Source of the DNA: Glomus cerebriforme | Taxonomy: Eukaryota > Glomeromycota > Glomeromycetes > Glomerales > Glomeraceae | Assembly: GCA_003550305.1 (NCBI GenBank) | Contig: QKYT01000098.1 | Coordinates: 124,363-182,845 of the forward strand | DNA: 58,483 nucleotides | Direction: 5' to 3' | Notes under the pieces: generated by a model | Database searches by the model: none | What the model was told of the DNA's origin: nothing | The model's input: the letters and a program-made list of their open reading frames with translations, nothing else | Made by a program: the position numbers and the translations under genes | Shown: positions 26,061 to 37,100 of the stretch, in pieces | How positions within the stretch are numbered: the first letter of the stretch is position 1 | Layout of the letters: each line of letters begins with the position of its first letter

Positions 26061-26377
26061 CTTTGTTGTTGTTCATTTATTTTCATTTTTATTTCATTCT
26101 NTTCACTTTTCTTTTTCCCTAAATCTAAAAACTAGTTTTAAAAACAAGAGAAATTTAATTAGTTATATTCTGTAAAAGATTTAAATCATTGTTAATAAAA
26201 TACATTCCATTTTTCTTAGATTAATTGTTTAAAATAAAGTAAATAATTTATGTAAATAAAAATNTCTAATGATGACAATTAAAAAAAATTATTTAATATA
26301 ATATTAAGTTGTCAGTAATCAGTATAGCAAAAATCGGCTAATAAAATTGATTTAATCACGTAATTGTTAAGTTTCTT

Positions 26378-26564
26378 AAACTGTACTATACGATTTTAAA
26401 TGCAAAAATTCGTGCTTATTATAGTACTATACTGTACTGTACGAATTTTTGCATTAAAATCATACAGTACAGTTTAGCCAACTGTACAGTACAGTTTATC
26501 TATATACCTTTTAAAATCATACAGTACAGTTTAGCCAACCGTACAGTATAGTTTATCTATATAC
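26378..26564. repeat. Fold-back plus tandemly repeated transposon end
   Basis: 26378-26475 is a near-perfect palindrome: AAACTGTACTATACGATTTT pairs with AAAATCATACAGTACAGTTT, and ATGCAAAAATTCGT pairs with ACGAATTTTTGCAT. Its right arm is the first of two 57-bp units (AAAATCATACAGTACAGTTT at 26456 and again at 26513), the second of which is the transposon's right terminus. The end has therefore been duplicated in tandem. Confidence 0.8.
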
Positions 26565-27400
26565 TTTAATAATGATAATGATGATACTAGTGGTAATGAT
26601 GGAAATAATTATAGTGCTAATAGAAGTAATATCTTTTTTTTTTCTTATAACTTTTTTTCACAAGCTATTAACTTTCTTAACATTGGCCTATAAAAAGCAA
26701 AACTAAATGAAAAATAAATAATATTTCCCAATAAGAATAATCAAATAAAAAATAAGAATTGATGATGAATGCAGTAATATATTAATAATAATTTTCATTA
26801 ATGTAAAGAAAGATACATAACCTAATTCTTCTTTGAAATAGTAGATCTTTACTAAAAATTATAATGATACATTCCATGATGTTCACTATGGCATAGATAA
26901 TAAATGCATTCATTTCAATATTTACAGAACTTCTACTATGATAAAGGTAATAGGTATAAGCATCTAGTTATAAGCCTCATCAAATCAAATTAATTATCCT
27001 AATTACACTTATCTTTTTACTCTTTATTAGATTTTGGGCATTTCAAACTTCTTGTGATATATAATAATTATTTTTGATATTACTTATTAAGGTATTGAAG
27101 ACGACACAATAGGCTTTTTCTTTCTCAGTGAACTTATAGTTATTGATCACTAAGGATACATATTGGAAAAAAATCCAAGTGTTACAAGAGAAGAACTTGA
27201 AATACTTTTCATATAAAATATTTTCTGTAGTTTTTTGGATGAAAAAAGTAATATCAGATATATTAGTAAAATATATTAAAAAATGGTTGTAGAATTTTCA
27301 GCGTAATGTATAGCATAAAAATTAAACTTACCTTTATCTTACATTTTTTTATACTTTCATAACTATAAAATTAAGATAACATGTTAAAGTAATAGATAGC

Positions 27401-29190
27401 TTCTAATTGGTTGCCAGAATTTGTTTTTTTCAAAAATTTTTGTCAAAATTTGTGATATAATAATATGATTATGTGATTATTTAAATTTATGATGTTGGAC
27501 ACTCTATCAACTTTGAGTTCATCTTTATCACATTAATCTTTTTTTATATTTAATAGCTTTATATTTTAAAAATGATTTTACAATTGGATTAATTTAATAG
27601 CTTATATTTTTATGATATAAGATATACCTATATCTCATTTATTAGAAAAGTTAGTAATTTCACTAGTAAGTTAAAATATGTATAATTAAATACCATTATA
27701 TATTTATATATTGCACAAAAAATTGCAATTTTATAAAATTTCAAAAAAAAATTGACTATCAGAATCAACTTTATTGTATTATAAATTTATGATATATACA
27801 TAAATAAATTAGAATAAAATTGCTTCATCTATAATTTTACAGAACTTGCCAGTGACATCCCAAAATTTGGCATTCATCCTTATATTCTTGAACTCCTTAT
27901 TATGCCAAAAGAGAACAACATTTATCCCCCTATCTTGATTAGACTAGTATGAGTCTACTAATACAGAATCCTCTTTAAAGAAATGCATGATTCAAATTTC
28001 TTTAGGGTAAAACTGATCAGCATACTTTATTACTCGATCAAAATGTTTTATAAATGTAGATACAGATCCTGTTGCCATAATTTCAAGAATTATTTCAAGA
28101 TAGGAATTGTTTGGCTTTTTTATTGTTAGGTCACAAAAAAGATGGTGCCAATTTCCATCATTACCAATTCCTTCTAAATGCCACTGGCTAATTATTTCAA
28201 ATCCATGTACCTTTACAAGCCAATTATGCAGGATTCTATACATCTTTGCATCATAAATGCTCTCTCTTGGAACTTTAACATTTTGCTTAGAATCTACTAG
28301 CAAATGATTCAATTTCTTATAGGAATAAGAAGATCCAAGAACAATCGTTTTTGGATCGAATATGCAGATAGCAGATTTTATAACTTCAAAAACATCTACT
28401 GATCCATTAGCTTGCAAAGGTACATTAATGTCTAGGCAGAAGCAACTTATATTAGGAATTATACATTGTTTTTTTGAAGAAGAATCTATTATAGTTGCTT
28501 CCTTCTGCCTTTTTCCTAATATGGATGATGATAACCTTAAGGATGATGATGATGATGCTGGTGATCTTGAGAGTGAAGATGTTGGTGGTAGTGATGTTTT
28601 CTTCCTTTGGTAACTTTTTTCCATAAGCTATTTATCTTTTTAACATCAGCCTATAGAAAGTAAAACCAGGTGAGAAATATTTTCCAGTAAGCACAATTAT
28701 GCAGGAATATATAAATAGATAAATTTTTATTAATGTAAAGAAAGGTATAGCTGAATCCTCCTCCAGAATCAACAGATCTTTACTAAAAATTTATATTAAT
28801 AAATTCCATGATGTTTATCAGATGAATTTAATAAACACATCCATTTCAGTACATGCATAATTCCTACTAGACATATTTAATAAGTACAAGCACCTGGCTA
28901 TATAGCCCCATCAGATCTTATTAATCATATCCATTATGCTTACCTTTTTATTTTTTATGAGTTTTTGGATGATATCCCAGATTTCTTGTGATATACACAA
29001 ATTATTATTAATATGGTGCAGAGTATTAAAAATAATAAATGTGCTTTTTTTTTCTCAGCAAACTTATAATTATCAATTATAAGGGAGATGTAGTGGTGGA
29101 GCAACCAGTTCTCATATGAGCAAAGCTCGAAATACTTTGGTAGATGGGATATCATCACATGTAGCAGTGGTAGACATAATAAAAAATGTA
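27401..29190 (-). repeat. Duplicated segment, copy B
   Basis: Direct-orientation partner of 23912-27235, separated from it by only about 165 bp, so the pair is effectively tandem. It lacks the 1.4-kb transposon, which therefore entered copy A after the duplication or was absent from the B lineage. A minus-strand open frame in its upstream part (28955-29158, FELCSYENWLLHHYISLIID) has a damaged counterpart in copy A and may be an exon of the same ancient gene. Confidence 0.75.
27809..28624 (-). pseudogene. Crinkler-like PD-(D/E)XK protein, copy B
   Basis: Opens at ATG 28624 with a Ser-rich leader (MEKSYQRKKTSLPPTSS), then GKRQKEATIIDSSSKKQC, ESIYDAKMYRILHNWLVKVH, ISQWHLEGIGNDGNWHHLFC, DLTIKKPNNSYLEIILEI and KHFDRVIKYADQFYPKEI. 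It meets TGA at 27992-27994 exactly where copy A has Trp (VWIMHF). After the stop the frame continues unshifted (IMHFFKEDSV, then VDSY, TAG, SNQDRGINVVLFWHNKEF) to TAA 27809. Candidate acidic active-site residues of the nuclease fold are the Asp of FCDLTI and the Glu of LEIILEI (inference). The first 210 residues could still be made as a truncated protein lacking the C-terminal third of the domain. Confidence 0.78.
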
Positions 29191-29346
29191 TTAGATATGC
29201 GTATATTTAGTGCATGTATTACAAATTGACATAATGCTGTATATTGGATCATACTATTTTTGCCGCATATATTACACAGCTAATCAATGATCGTCATCCT
29301 ATATAAGCTGGTCACCATAAAAATTCACTTGCCAGAATACAGAATA

Positions 29347-30836
29347 ATGAGTTCTTTCAAAAAGAAAGTTCAAACGAGTCAAGCTAAACTTCCTCAAGGA
29401 ACACGTTTATCACCATACAATGGACAATTATTAATTTCTACTGGATTACCATCACTTGATGATATCCTTTTGGTTTACTAAATCAATGAACAATACATTT
29501 AATTTATTCCTTGACTAATAAATCTTCAAAAACATATTCTTGGTGGAGGTATTCCAATTGGAAGTGTATTATTAATAAAAGAGGATCGACATACGGAATA
29601 CGCTAGATTACTTTTAAAATATTTTTTAGCACAAGGAATTGCATCAGGACATCATGTTTTATTAAGCACGTTAGAGGAAGATTCAAAAAATTTTATGATG
29701 GGATTACCTTGGTTAGTAAATGAAATTGAAGAAGATGATGACAATGAAGAAAGTATTACACAATCAGAAGAGAAGATGATAATCGCGTGGCGATATAAAG
29801 GATTAAAAAAATTTGAATCGAGCGTAAAAAATAAGCCCAATATTCAAAATAAATTCTTAAATGATTCTGGAATAAAATCTCAACAATCTATTGAAAAACC
29901 ATTTCGTTCAACTTTTGATTTAACAAAATTAATACCTCAAAATATTATTATGGACAATACTTTAGTGACAATGATTAATTTAAACAAAAAAAGTGATGAA
30001 ATAATAGGAAATTATAATCCTTATAATGCACTTTTGGATAAAATACGTAAAATTATTGAAGAAAATCATTTTAATTCTTTATTAAACCCACCATCAAATG
30101 TTGAAAGAAACGCTCTTAGAATTGGAATACATTCAATATCTTCACCATCATGGCAATCAAATTCATCTCATGTAAGTTGTTATATTGAATTTTTATATCA
30201 AATATGCAAGGTTTTGATTATGCGAATTAATTAATTAATTAATTTTATTTATGATTTCATTCAAGGATCTTTTTGTTTTTTTACATGCTTTACGCGGTTT
30301 ACTAAGATTTTCATTTGGTGCAGCTGTTATTACAATTCCAGCTCACTTATATACATCATCATCTTCAGAAACATCCTCATTCATCAGAAGAATTGAACAC
30401 ATGTGTGATGCAGTTGTAGAAGTTGAATCATTTGCAGGTATTTATTATTATTATTAACGTTATTTTTGTATCATAATTTCTTTAAATTTAATGTAACCTT
30501 TTTTTTATAGGATCTCCAGCAACAACCAATGCAATTTATAGTGCAACATATCATGGATTATTTCATGTTCATAAATTACCAACACTTAATTCACTTGTAC
30601 CACCATCTACAAAATTATCAGTATTATCAGGTGGCGGTAATAATTTAGGATTTAAATTACGTCGTAAAAAATTTACCATTGAAACTTTTCATTTACCACC
30701 CGAAGGTGGTGTAAATGAACGACGTGTGACTCCTAATCAATCTAAAAAGAAAGTTGATAAAAATAAGGATATTGGTATTTCTGGTAGTGGGTGCGGTACT
30801 ATACCGGGAAGAAAAGTTGATCCATATGATTTTTAA
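29347..30836 (+). CDS. ELP4: Elongator complex protein 4 (Elp4/PAXNEB)
   Basis: Four exons: 29347-29461, 29534-30171, 30266-30437 and 30511-30836, giving 416 residues (yeast 456, human about 424). Elp4 forms with Elp5 and Elp6 the RecA-fold ring accessory to the Elp1-3 core, which modifies wobble uridine of tRNAs. Recognition points are GTRLSPYNGQLLISTGLPSL, LDDILGGGIPIGSVLLIKED, ARLLLKYFLAQGIASGHHVL, the exon 3 block LFVFLHALRGLLRFSFGAAV, CDAVVEVESFAGSP, and the C-terminal FLPP-type segment (IETFHLPPEGG) followed by a Lys-rich tail. The 5' end of exon 2 is reached only through an AT-AC (U12-type) intron; introns 2 and 3 are ordinary GT-AG. The ATG at 29347 is chosen because conserved sequence starts 15 residues later and upstream codons are non-coding in character. 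Confidence 0.93.
29462..29533 (+). other. U12-type AT-AC intron of ELP4
   Basis: 72 bp. The 5' splice site reads ATATCCTTTT (minor-spliceosome consensus RTATCCTTT). The branch motif TTCCTTGAC lies at 29507-29515, with branch A 29514 placed 19 nt before the 3' end. The intron ends CAAAAAC. Splicing joins CTTGATG to ATATTCTTGGTGGAGG, giving Leu-Asp-Asp-Ile-Leu-Gly-Gly-Gly, the expected Elp4 sequence. The only GT-AG alternative (GTTTAC at 29472 to GGTGGAG at 29548) shifts the frame and hits a stop within about nine codons. Confidence 0.88.
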
Positions 30837-31195
30837 CCAAAAATCTGTAACAATGTTTGATTTACACGTTAACAATATATTCAATTATAACTATTTTTAT
30901 TAACACTTAAATAAAATGGATGATTTTTAATATTCATCTCTAGTAATAATACAATCTTTACAGGCATTTTATATATATGTACAAAATTATTCGACGAATA
31001 AATCAAAAAAAAAAAAAAACTTTTTTTTTCACAGTTTCCAGAAAAAAATTTAATTTTCGGATATCAAAAAAAAAAATCCAAAAATTTTAAGAATAATTTA
31101 TTATGATAAAATTTTAGATTTTCCTAGCTACAGTACATGAATTAGAAACAATAAATACATATATAAGTAAAAAATATCATTTAAAAAATAATTTA
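30837..31195. other. Convergent spacer between ELP4 and LTN1
   Basis: About 360 bp of AT-rich 3' flank shared by two convergent genes, with A-runs that could serve as polyadenylation surroundings (AATAAA-like words at 31151). No other feature seen. Confidence 0.6.
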
Positions 31196-34100
31196 TTAAA
31201 ATAATCTTCTACATAAAGGACAGCTTGTTGAATTTGAACTACGGAACCACTAAAAGTTTTTTTTAAAAAAAAGAAAAGATATTAAATACTGAAAAAAAAT
31301 AAAGAAATTAACGAAATAACATTGATAAAACTTACCTTGTAAAGACAAGCAGGATGGAATTTATTCTTACAAGTATTACATTTTTTAGTTGGCAAAGATC
31401 TATCATCAAGACTTACAACAGAATAGCATATAGGACAATCATCGACTCCTTTAAACCGAAGATTTATATTATTTTTAAATAAATTCAACGCAACTTCCAA
31501 ATTACCATTCTATAATAAAAATAAATTTGTTAGAGATAGATCTTGCACGTTAAAAATAAAATAACACGATTTAATAAATAACTAAATTACCTGAGAATTA
31601 ACCACAGTTTGAACAGGCAATTTTGCCCATTTAAGATCTGTAACTTCTGTTGTACCCATTCTTTCCAAGGTACCAAATTCTGCTTGACGTAATGGGAAAT
31701 TAATTGGCATTTTAACGCTAAGTTCCATAATATATTCATCAACAATAAATGAGGCAATCACTTCATTTGTGCTACGAGCAATCCTTATCGAGAATTTATC
31801 ATCTTCTAATTGTGATCTGACATCTTTACTTTGAAGCATTTCAAGTTGATTTTGGATTATAATAGGACTGAAATACTTTTCCGTATAGCTAAATTAGAAT
31901 ATAAAGTATAGGTGAATATATCATTAAATAAATAATATGATATGAACTTGCAAAAAATTTTATTATATACCTATCAATAGCAATACTTAATTGCCTTTTT
32001 TTACATTCTGACCACCATATTCTAGTATAATGAAATTAAATTAATGAATAAAATCATATTATAATATATAATAAAAATATCATTACATACCTAATAATTG
32101 ATGGCATATGCTTTAATGAACGATAATACAAATGTGCGCAAAGTAAAGGAAATCCAAAATCAAAACTATACTGAATTTCAAACCCTAATAAATCCGAGTT
32201 AATAATAGTTGATTCAAAAAAAATAAATAAATAAATAAAATAACAATTACCTTCAATGTAAAATCCAGAAATATCCCATTTTGATAAATCATATGGCTTA
32301 TTAGATCCAGCCAATCCTAACGTGTCGAATAGAAATGCAAACAAATTCGATGTTATATCTGATTCCTTTAGATATGATACAAGTTGTGATTTGATCTTAA
32401 ATGACTATATTACAAATAAAAAGAAAATTTTATTAAAATAAAAATTAAATCAGTAAATTAGATAGATAATCATCTAAAATTTATACCGCATATTCAAAGT
32501 GATCAAAGACAAGCATCCAACCAAGTAAATATCCGAATATCTTATGTGCAATCTAACAAATAAAGCAGCAAAAAAAAAATGAGATACAAAAACATTGATA
32601 TTTGAAAAAGGAATAAATAATGCTTACAAAATCATCGGTGCTATTTGAGTGAATATCATAACTATTTTCATGTGTCTGCATAATTAAGGATATCAATCCT
32701 TTATCAAATTGCGCATTTATTGTTTCGTCTGCTAATATGTCAAAATATGTTAAATAAAATAAACAAAATACATTCATCAACATCTCAATTATTGATTTGT
32801 ATATATGAACCATTCGTAAATTCTAATTCTTCTGATAATCTCATTGTCTTTTGTACAATTAGGACATGAAGATGTTTATAAGAACATTTTTGTATTCCAT
32901 CATGAGGCACCGTTAACAAGGAATAAAGCTAAAATAAACGTCAAATATTATAAACAAATATTTCAAAAAAGATCATGTATTGAAATGAAAAAAATTAAGA
33001 TAACAATACCTCATCCTTATTGTTAATTAACAACGACTTAGACAAATCTTGAACTGCTTCACATAAAATTTCTAAGTATCCATTGTATTGTTCTGAAAAA
33101 TCTTCTTTCTGATGGTCTTTATAAATATTCATGTTAATATTAATAATAAAGTTAAAATTTTCGTAATGACAAATAATTTACCTTTTTCTTGGAAAAAGAA
33201 ATATAATAATTGTTCATCTATGGTCGTTTTATACACAGAGAAGTATTTACATAAACCTTCATTTGATGTCTCATCAGATTCGATCTTAATTTGATAAATT
33301 AATCGAATGTTTAACTTAAAAGTATAAAAACATATATATATACAAAGTCAAATTAAATTACCTTGTTGGATTCATCCATAGTTTCAAGCTGAAGATTAAA
33401 ACAAATTAAGCGACAAAACAAATAAATGGCTTCATATCGAAGTACCAAATGAACATTTTCCTACATTGAATAATACAAATTAGAAATTATTAAAAGAGAA
33501 AAGAGAACCAAAAATATATATATATATATATATCAAAAAAAAAAAATATTACTTTTAACCAATTCTGAAGACACTGGAAAATAAAATCCCAATGCATTCC
33601 TTGAGAATTTTGTATAGGTGAAATAATGGAAATAAAAAGGCGCGAAACTTGAATTTGAATATAGGTATATTTAGGGTCAAACAATAATTTAGCATCTTCA
33701 GCCTCGTGCCATTTCAATATACATTCCAATAAGCCTATTGCATGTTTTGGCTTTAGGAAATACTCGTCATCTCTCGTGGTGGTAATTGTCAAAAGATATA
33801 AATATTCTAGTTCTTAAAAAGTGAGAGAGAGAATAAAGTTAAGAACCTGACTATGCTGTGAAAGATATATTAATTACAACAATACCTTTGTTTGCAGATG
33901 AAGTATCCGTATTGCAAATATCAGTTGCGCTTAAATCACACAACTTATTAACCAAATCGGTCTGAAAATTTTTGAATTTTTTGGAAGTATCAAAAAATGG
34001 TTTTAGCGACAAAATTGAAGCCATTTTAGTGACGAGATTATCTAATTAATTGAACATTATAAATTAGTAATACAACTAAAAAAATTGCAAATCATAAAAA

Positions 34101-37100
34101 TTAAACTCACAATTAGATGATTCCGATTGAATGATTTCAAAAAATTCTTCTGCATCAACAATTGTTACATCTATTTCTTCCAAGATGGTTGTAAACAAAA
34201 CTTGTAAAGCTCTTGCCCAATAATACGAATATTTTCCATGTGAACGTCTCAAAGTGTCAACCAATAAACTTGATAAATCAATTACTGGGCATGACTCAGA
34301 AATATCTGCAGACTTAATCTTTGTTGTAAGTGATTTTAAATCCATAGATGAATTTTGTATCATATATGTCTCATAATGTTTTAATATCATACGAAATTCT
34401 ACAAGAAATGCTTTAAATCCATGATAATTACTTTCTTCGGTAATAGTTGCATCCCAAAGATGATGTCCTTTCTTACGTAACCGATAGATATCAGTACATA
34501 AAATATGCATTAATAATAATTCTGAAAGCACCCAATGAGTATTTTGTGCATCTATTGCCGAATTCTTAGTACTAAAGAATGACGTAATACCAATCTTGTT
34601 TATTAATTCTATGACAAATAGACCTAACCGTGCATAAGCACTTAATCCATAGGTATCATATATAATAGATTGTGTTTCATCAGTTTTCTTCTCATCATTA
34701 GAAGTTATTAATATCATTGGATCAATGATACTGAGAGAAGGATCAATAGATGAAGCTAACAAAGGTTCACTGAGTTCACGCCATTCTTTATCGCTAAAAA
34801 GAAAAGGTACAACGTGCTCCTGTGACGTCACCCGTTCATGTTGATAAAGACTTGCATATAATTTCAAAACACGTTGTGCAAAATTTGTAGGACTAAAAAA
34901 TAATAATCAAATTAACTTTTATCAAGAATTCAATACACGAAAAGTCACGTTTTATTACCTGACAGCATAGTGAATATTCAAAATAGATTCTTTGATTTGT
35001 TGAGATATGTGATTAAATACTGCATCTTCTTTATGATTAGTTCGACAATAATTAGAAATTTGATTCCAGCAATTTTGAACTAATGATTCAATATCTTTAA
35101 TAACTTCTGAATCAGAACTTTCATGAACTTCCATGAAAGTAAGCTCAAATATTGACCAAGAAATTGATAATAAATGGGATTCCAATATAATTTCCATGAA
35201 TTGCAAATCACCACATAATTTTGTGAAAATACGCAAAACTAAAACTATAACGTCATTGGGTATGACGGAATCTTCAGAAACGACATAATAAGAATGTGCA
35301 AAATCGATAATTGCTTTTGAAAAGTGACTCGATATTTCCAACTTGGTCTTTTGAGTCAATAAGGAAACTTATAAGTAGAGAATAAGTAAATTATTAAAGT
35401 TAACAATAATAAATAATTTTAAGGAATTAATAGATTTGATTAAAGATTTTAACATGTACCTTTGGATAAAAGCGTGATTTCTAAAACTGATTCAGCCAAC
35501 TCTTTGGTAATTATATCAATTTTATCATTTAATAACTCATTAGTGAGGGAAATCAAGAATTCATTAAATTGATCATCAATCAATGAGCTCGAAGGTTTAA
35601 TATTAGAAATCTAAATCAAATTAGCATTAACTAAAAGTTTATATGTTTTATTGATAAATATTTAAGATTAAAAAGAATTTACGACTCACTTTGATTATTA
35701 AAAGACGAGTCCGTTCAAGTTTTTTCTTCAACCCGTTGAAATCTAATAAAATTCGAATGAGATCATGCCACCTTTCCTGAGCCTGTGACTCTTGTACGTT
35801 AGACAAATATATCGAAATGAATTCAAATAAATAATCAAGTGCACTTAATGGGCAAGTTGCTACAAGATTATTAAATGTGGATTTGATAAAATCGTCTAAT
35901 GGCTATTATAATAATATTATTAAAATATATTTCGATACGATAAACAAAATATTACTAATAAATTATCAAATACCTGTGTAGTAGTTGAATGGTTGAAAAT
36001 AATGTTGGAGAAATTCCTCATCAAATTTGACAACAAAAGATTCAATCCTATGGAACAACCTTTTGATTGGTTGAATTTCAATTCACTTTCAGATAATAAT
36101 TTTCTAAAATTATTGAATTAATATATTAAAACCCATACCATTATTCTCTTTACATTTATCTAATGCCAAACGGAAAGTCTTATCTATTAGAGTTGTCAAC
36201 TAAAAAAAAATTAAAAATTTAATAACAATTTGAAATAAATTTAAAGAATAAAATAAAGTTATATACAAACCATGGTGGAAAGTTCATTATTTTCTTGTCG
36301 ACTTTTCAGTGAAATAAGGAGACTTGAAAGTCTTTGAGAGAATTCGACATAATCATTCTCAGGATTTAGACCAGGATTAGGGACAGTTCCATTAGTTATA
36401 ACGGTTGCAATTAGCTCTTCAAGCTTTTTAGACAAAACTTTTAATGCGGCTAAAAAATAATTTAAAAGATAAAATTAACTAACATGAAATACAATAAACA
36501 TCATCAAATTACCAACCTGTTCCTTGTAATTTAGAAAACAATAGAGAGATGTGCATTGCTATAATAGAGCACATTTGCTCTGCATGAAATTTGGTATTAA
36601 GCTAAATTGATAAAATTAAATTATTAAATATTTTAAAAATTGAACACCTGTAAATGTATTAATATAAATATTGTAAATCTTTTTATTCACCCTAAGTCCC
36701 ATTAAATAAGTCTCAATTAAACCAAAAAAATTATTTTCAATAATAAAAATTTGCTTATTCTCATTTTCTAACTTCCTAGACAAAATTTGGTATGGAAAAA
36801 TATTAGTCAGAAATATTATCCAAAAGCGAAAATAAATTAATAGAAAAGCTCACCCCAACTTAATGATATAATATACTAAACATTCACTATATGCTTTTAG
36901 AAATACGTTGGAATTAGATCGATCAATAGTAGGATTTAATAGACCTTTCCAAAAATTAGAAAAGAATTCTTCATAGAATTTTTGATCAGAATCTATTAAC
37001 TAAGAGTAAAAATACATATTATTAATCCAAATGTTGAATCTTTACAAGTAATTTCAATTAATAATATTTCTTGATACAAATTAACTATAACAAACCTCTT

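Larger units (their letters stand above)
25148..26564. mobile_element. 1.4-kb TIR transposon inserted in pseudogene copy A
   Basis: Left end reads GTATACATATAAACTGTACT and the right end, reversed, reads GTATATAGATAAACTATACT. Over the first 48 bp the two ends agree at 38 positions by my count. The insertion point is defined by comparison with copy B, which lacks this block: gene sequence resumes on both sides. No transposase frame is visible; the interior is T-rich and holds a minisatellite, so the element is non-autonomous. A target-site duplication is not clear; TA is possible if the ends are taken as TACATATAAAC / GTTTATCTATA. Confidence 0.8.
24393..26661 (-). pseudogene. Crinkler-like PD-(D/E)XK protein, copy A, transposon-split
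   Basis: Two pieces read from high to low coordinates. The N-terminal piece is at about 26570-26661, with start codon ATG changed to GTG and a Lys/Ser-rich leader. The body runs 25147 to 24393, after a 1.4-kb transposon. The body includes VFDQKTIVLGFTRF, ESIYDAEMYRILYNWL, ISQWHLKGIGNDGD, stop, then KHFDRVIKYANQLYP, VWIMHFSRKDSV, DPYWPNQDRGINVIHFWHDK and VRMSARF, ending at TAA 24393. The KHFDRVIKYA...VWIMHF...FWHDKEF...VRMSARF block is the restriction-endonuclease-fold domain seen at the C-terminus of many Crinkler-like fungal proteins (family knowledge, by eye). Lesions are the lost start, a frameshift near 24985 (EIIKYT/ICVFDQ), a TAG where copy B has Trp, and the insertion. It is dead as a gene. 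Confidence 0.75.
23912..27235 (-). repeat. Duplicated segment, copy A (with internal transposon)
   Basis: Matches 27401-29190 in direct orientation along its whole length once the inserted element at 25148-26564 is removed. Anchors include ATTTTAAAAATGATTCTACA versus ATTTTAAAAATGATTTTACA on the left, and ATTAATGTAAAGAAAG, TAGATCTTTACTAAAAA and CTTGTGATATA on the right. The segment carries the dead Crinkler-like gene plus both its flanks, so whole units were duplicated rather than just the gene. Confidence 0.75.

Noticed and set aside
25645..26135. Open frames on both strands in the minisatellite
   Set aside because: They are open because the 30-bp unit is a multiple of three and stop-poor; they sit inside a non-autonomous transposon and contain ambiguous bases.
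29462..29548. GT-AG intron for ELP4 (GTTTAC to GGTGGAG)
   Set aside because: It puts exon 2 out of frame and hits a stop within about nine codons, whereas the AT-AC intron gives the conserved Elp4 sequence.
32844..33294. Two 60-codon plus-strand open frames
   Set aside because: They lie inside LTN1 introns and exons on the opposite strand and have no independent support.
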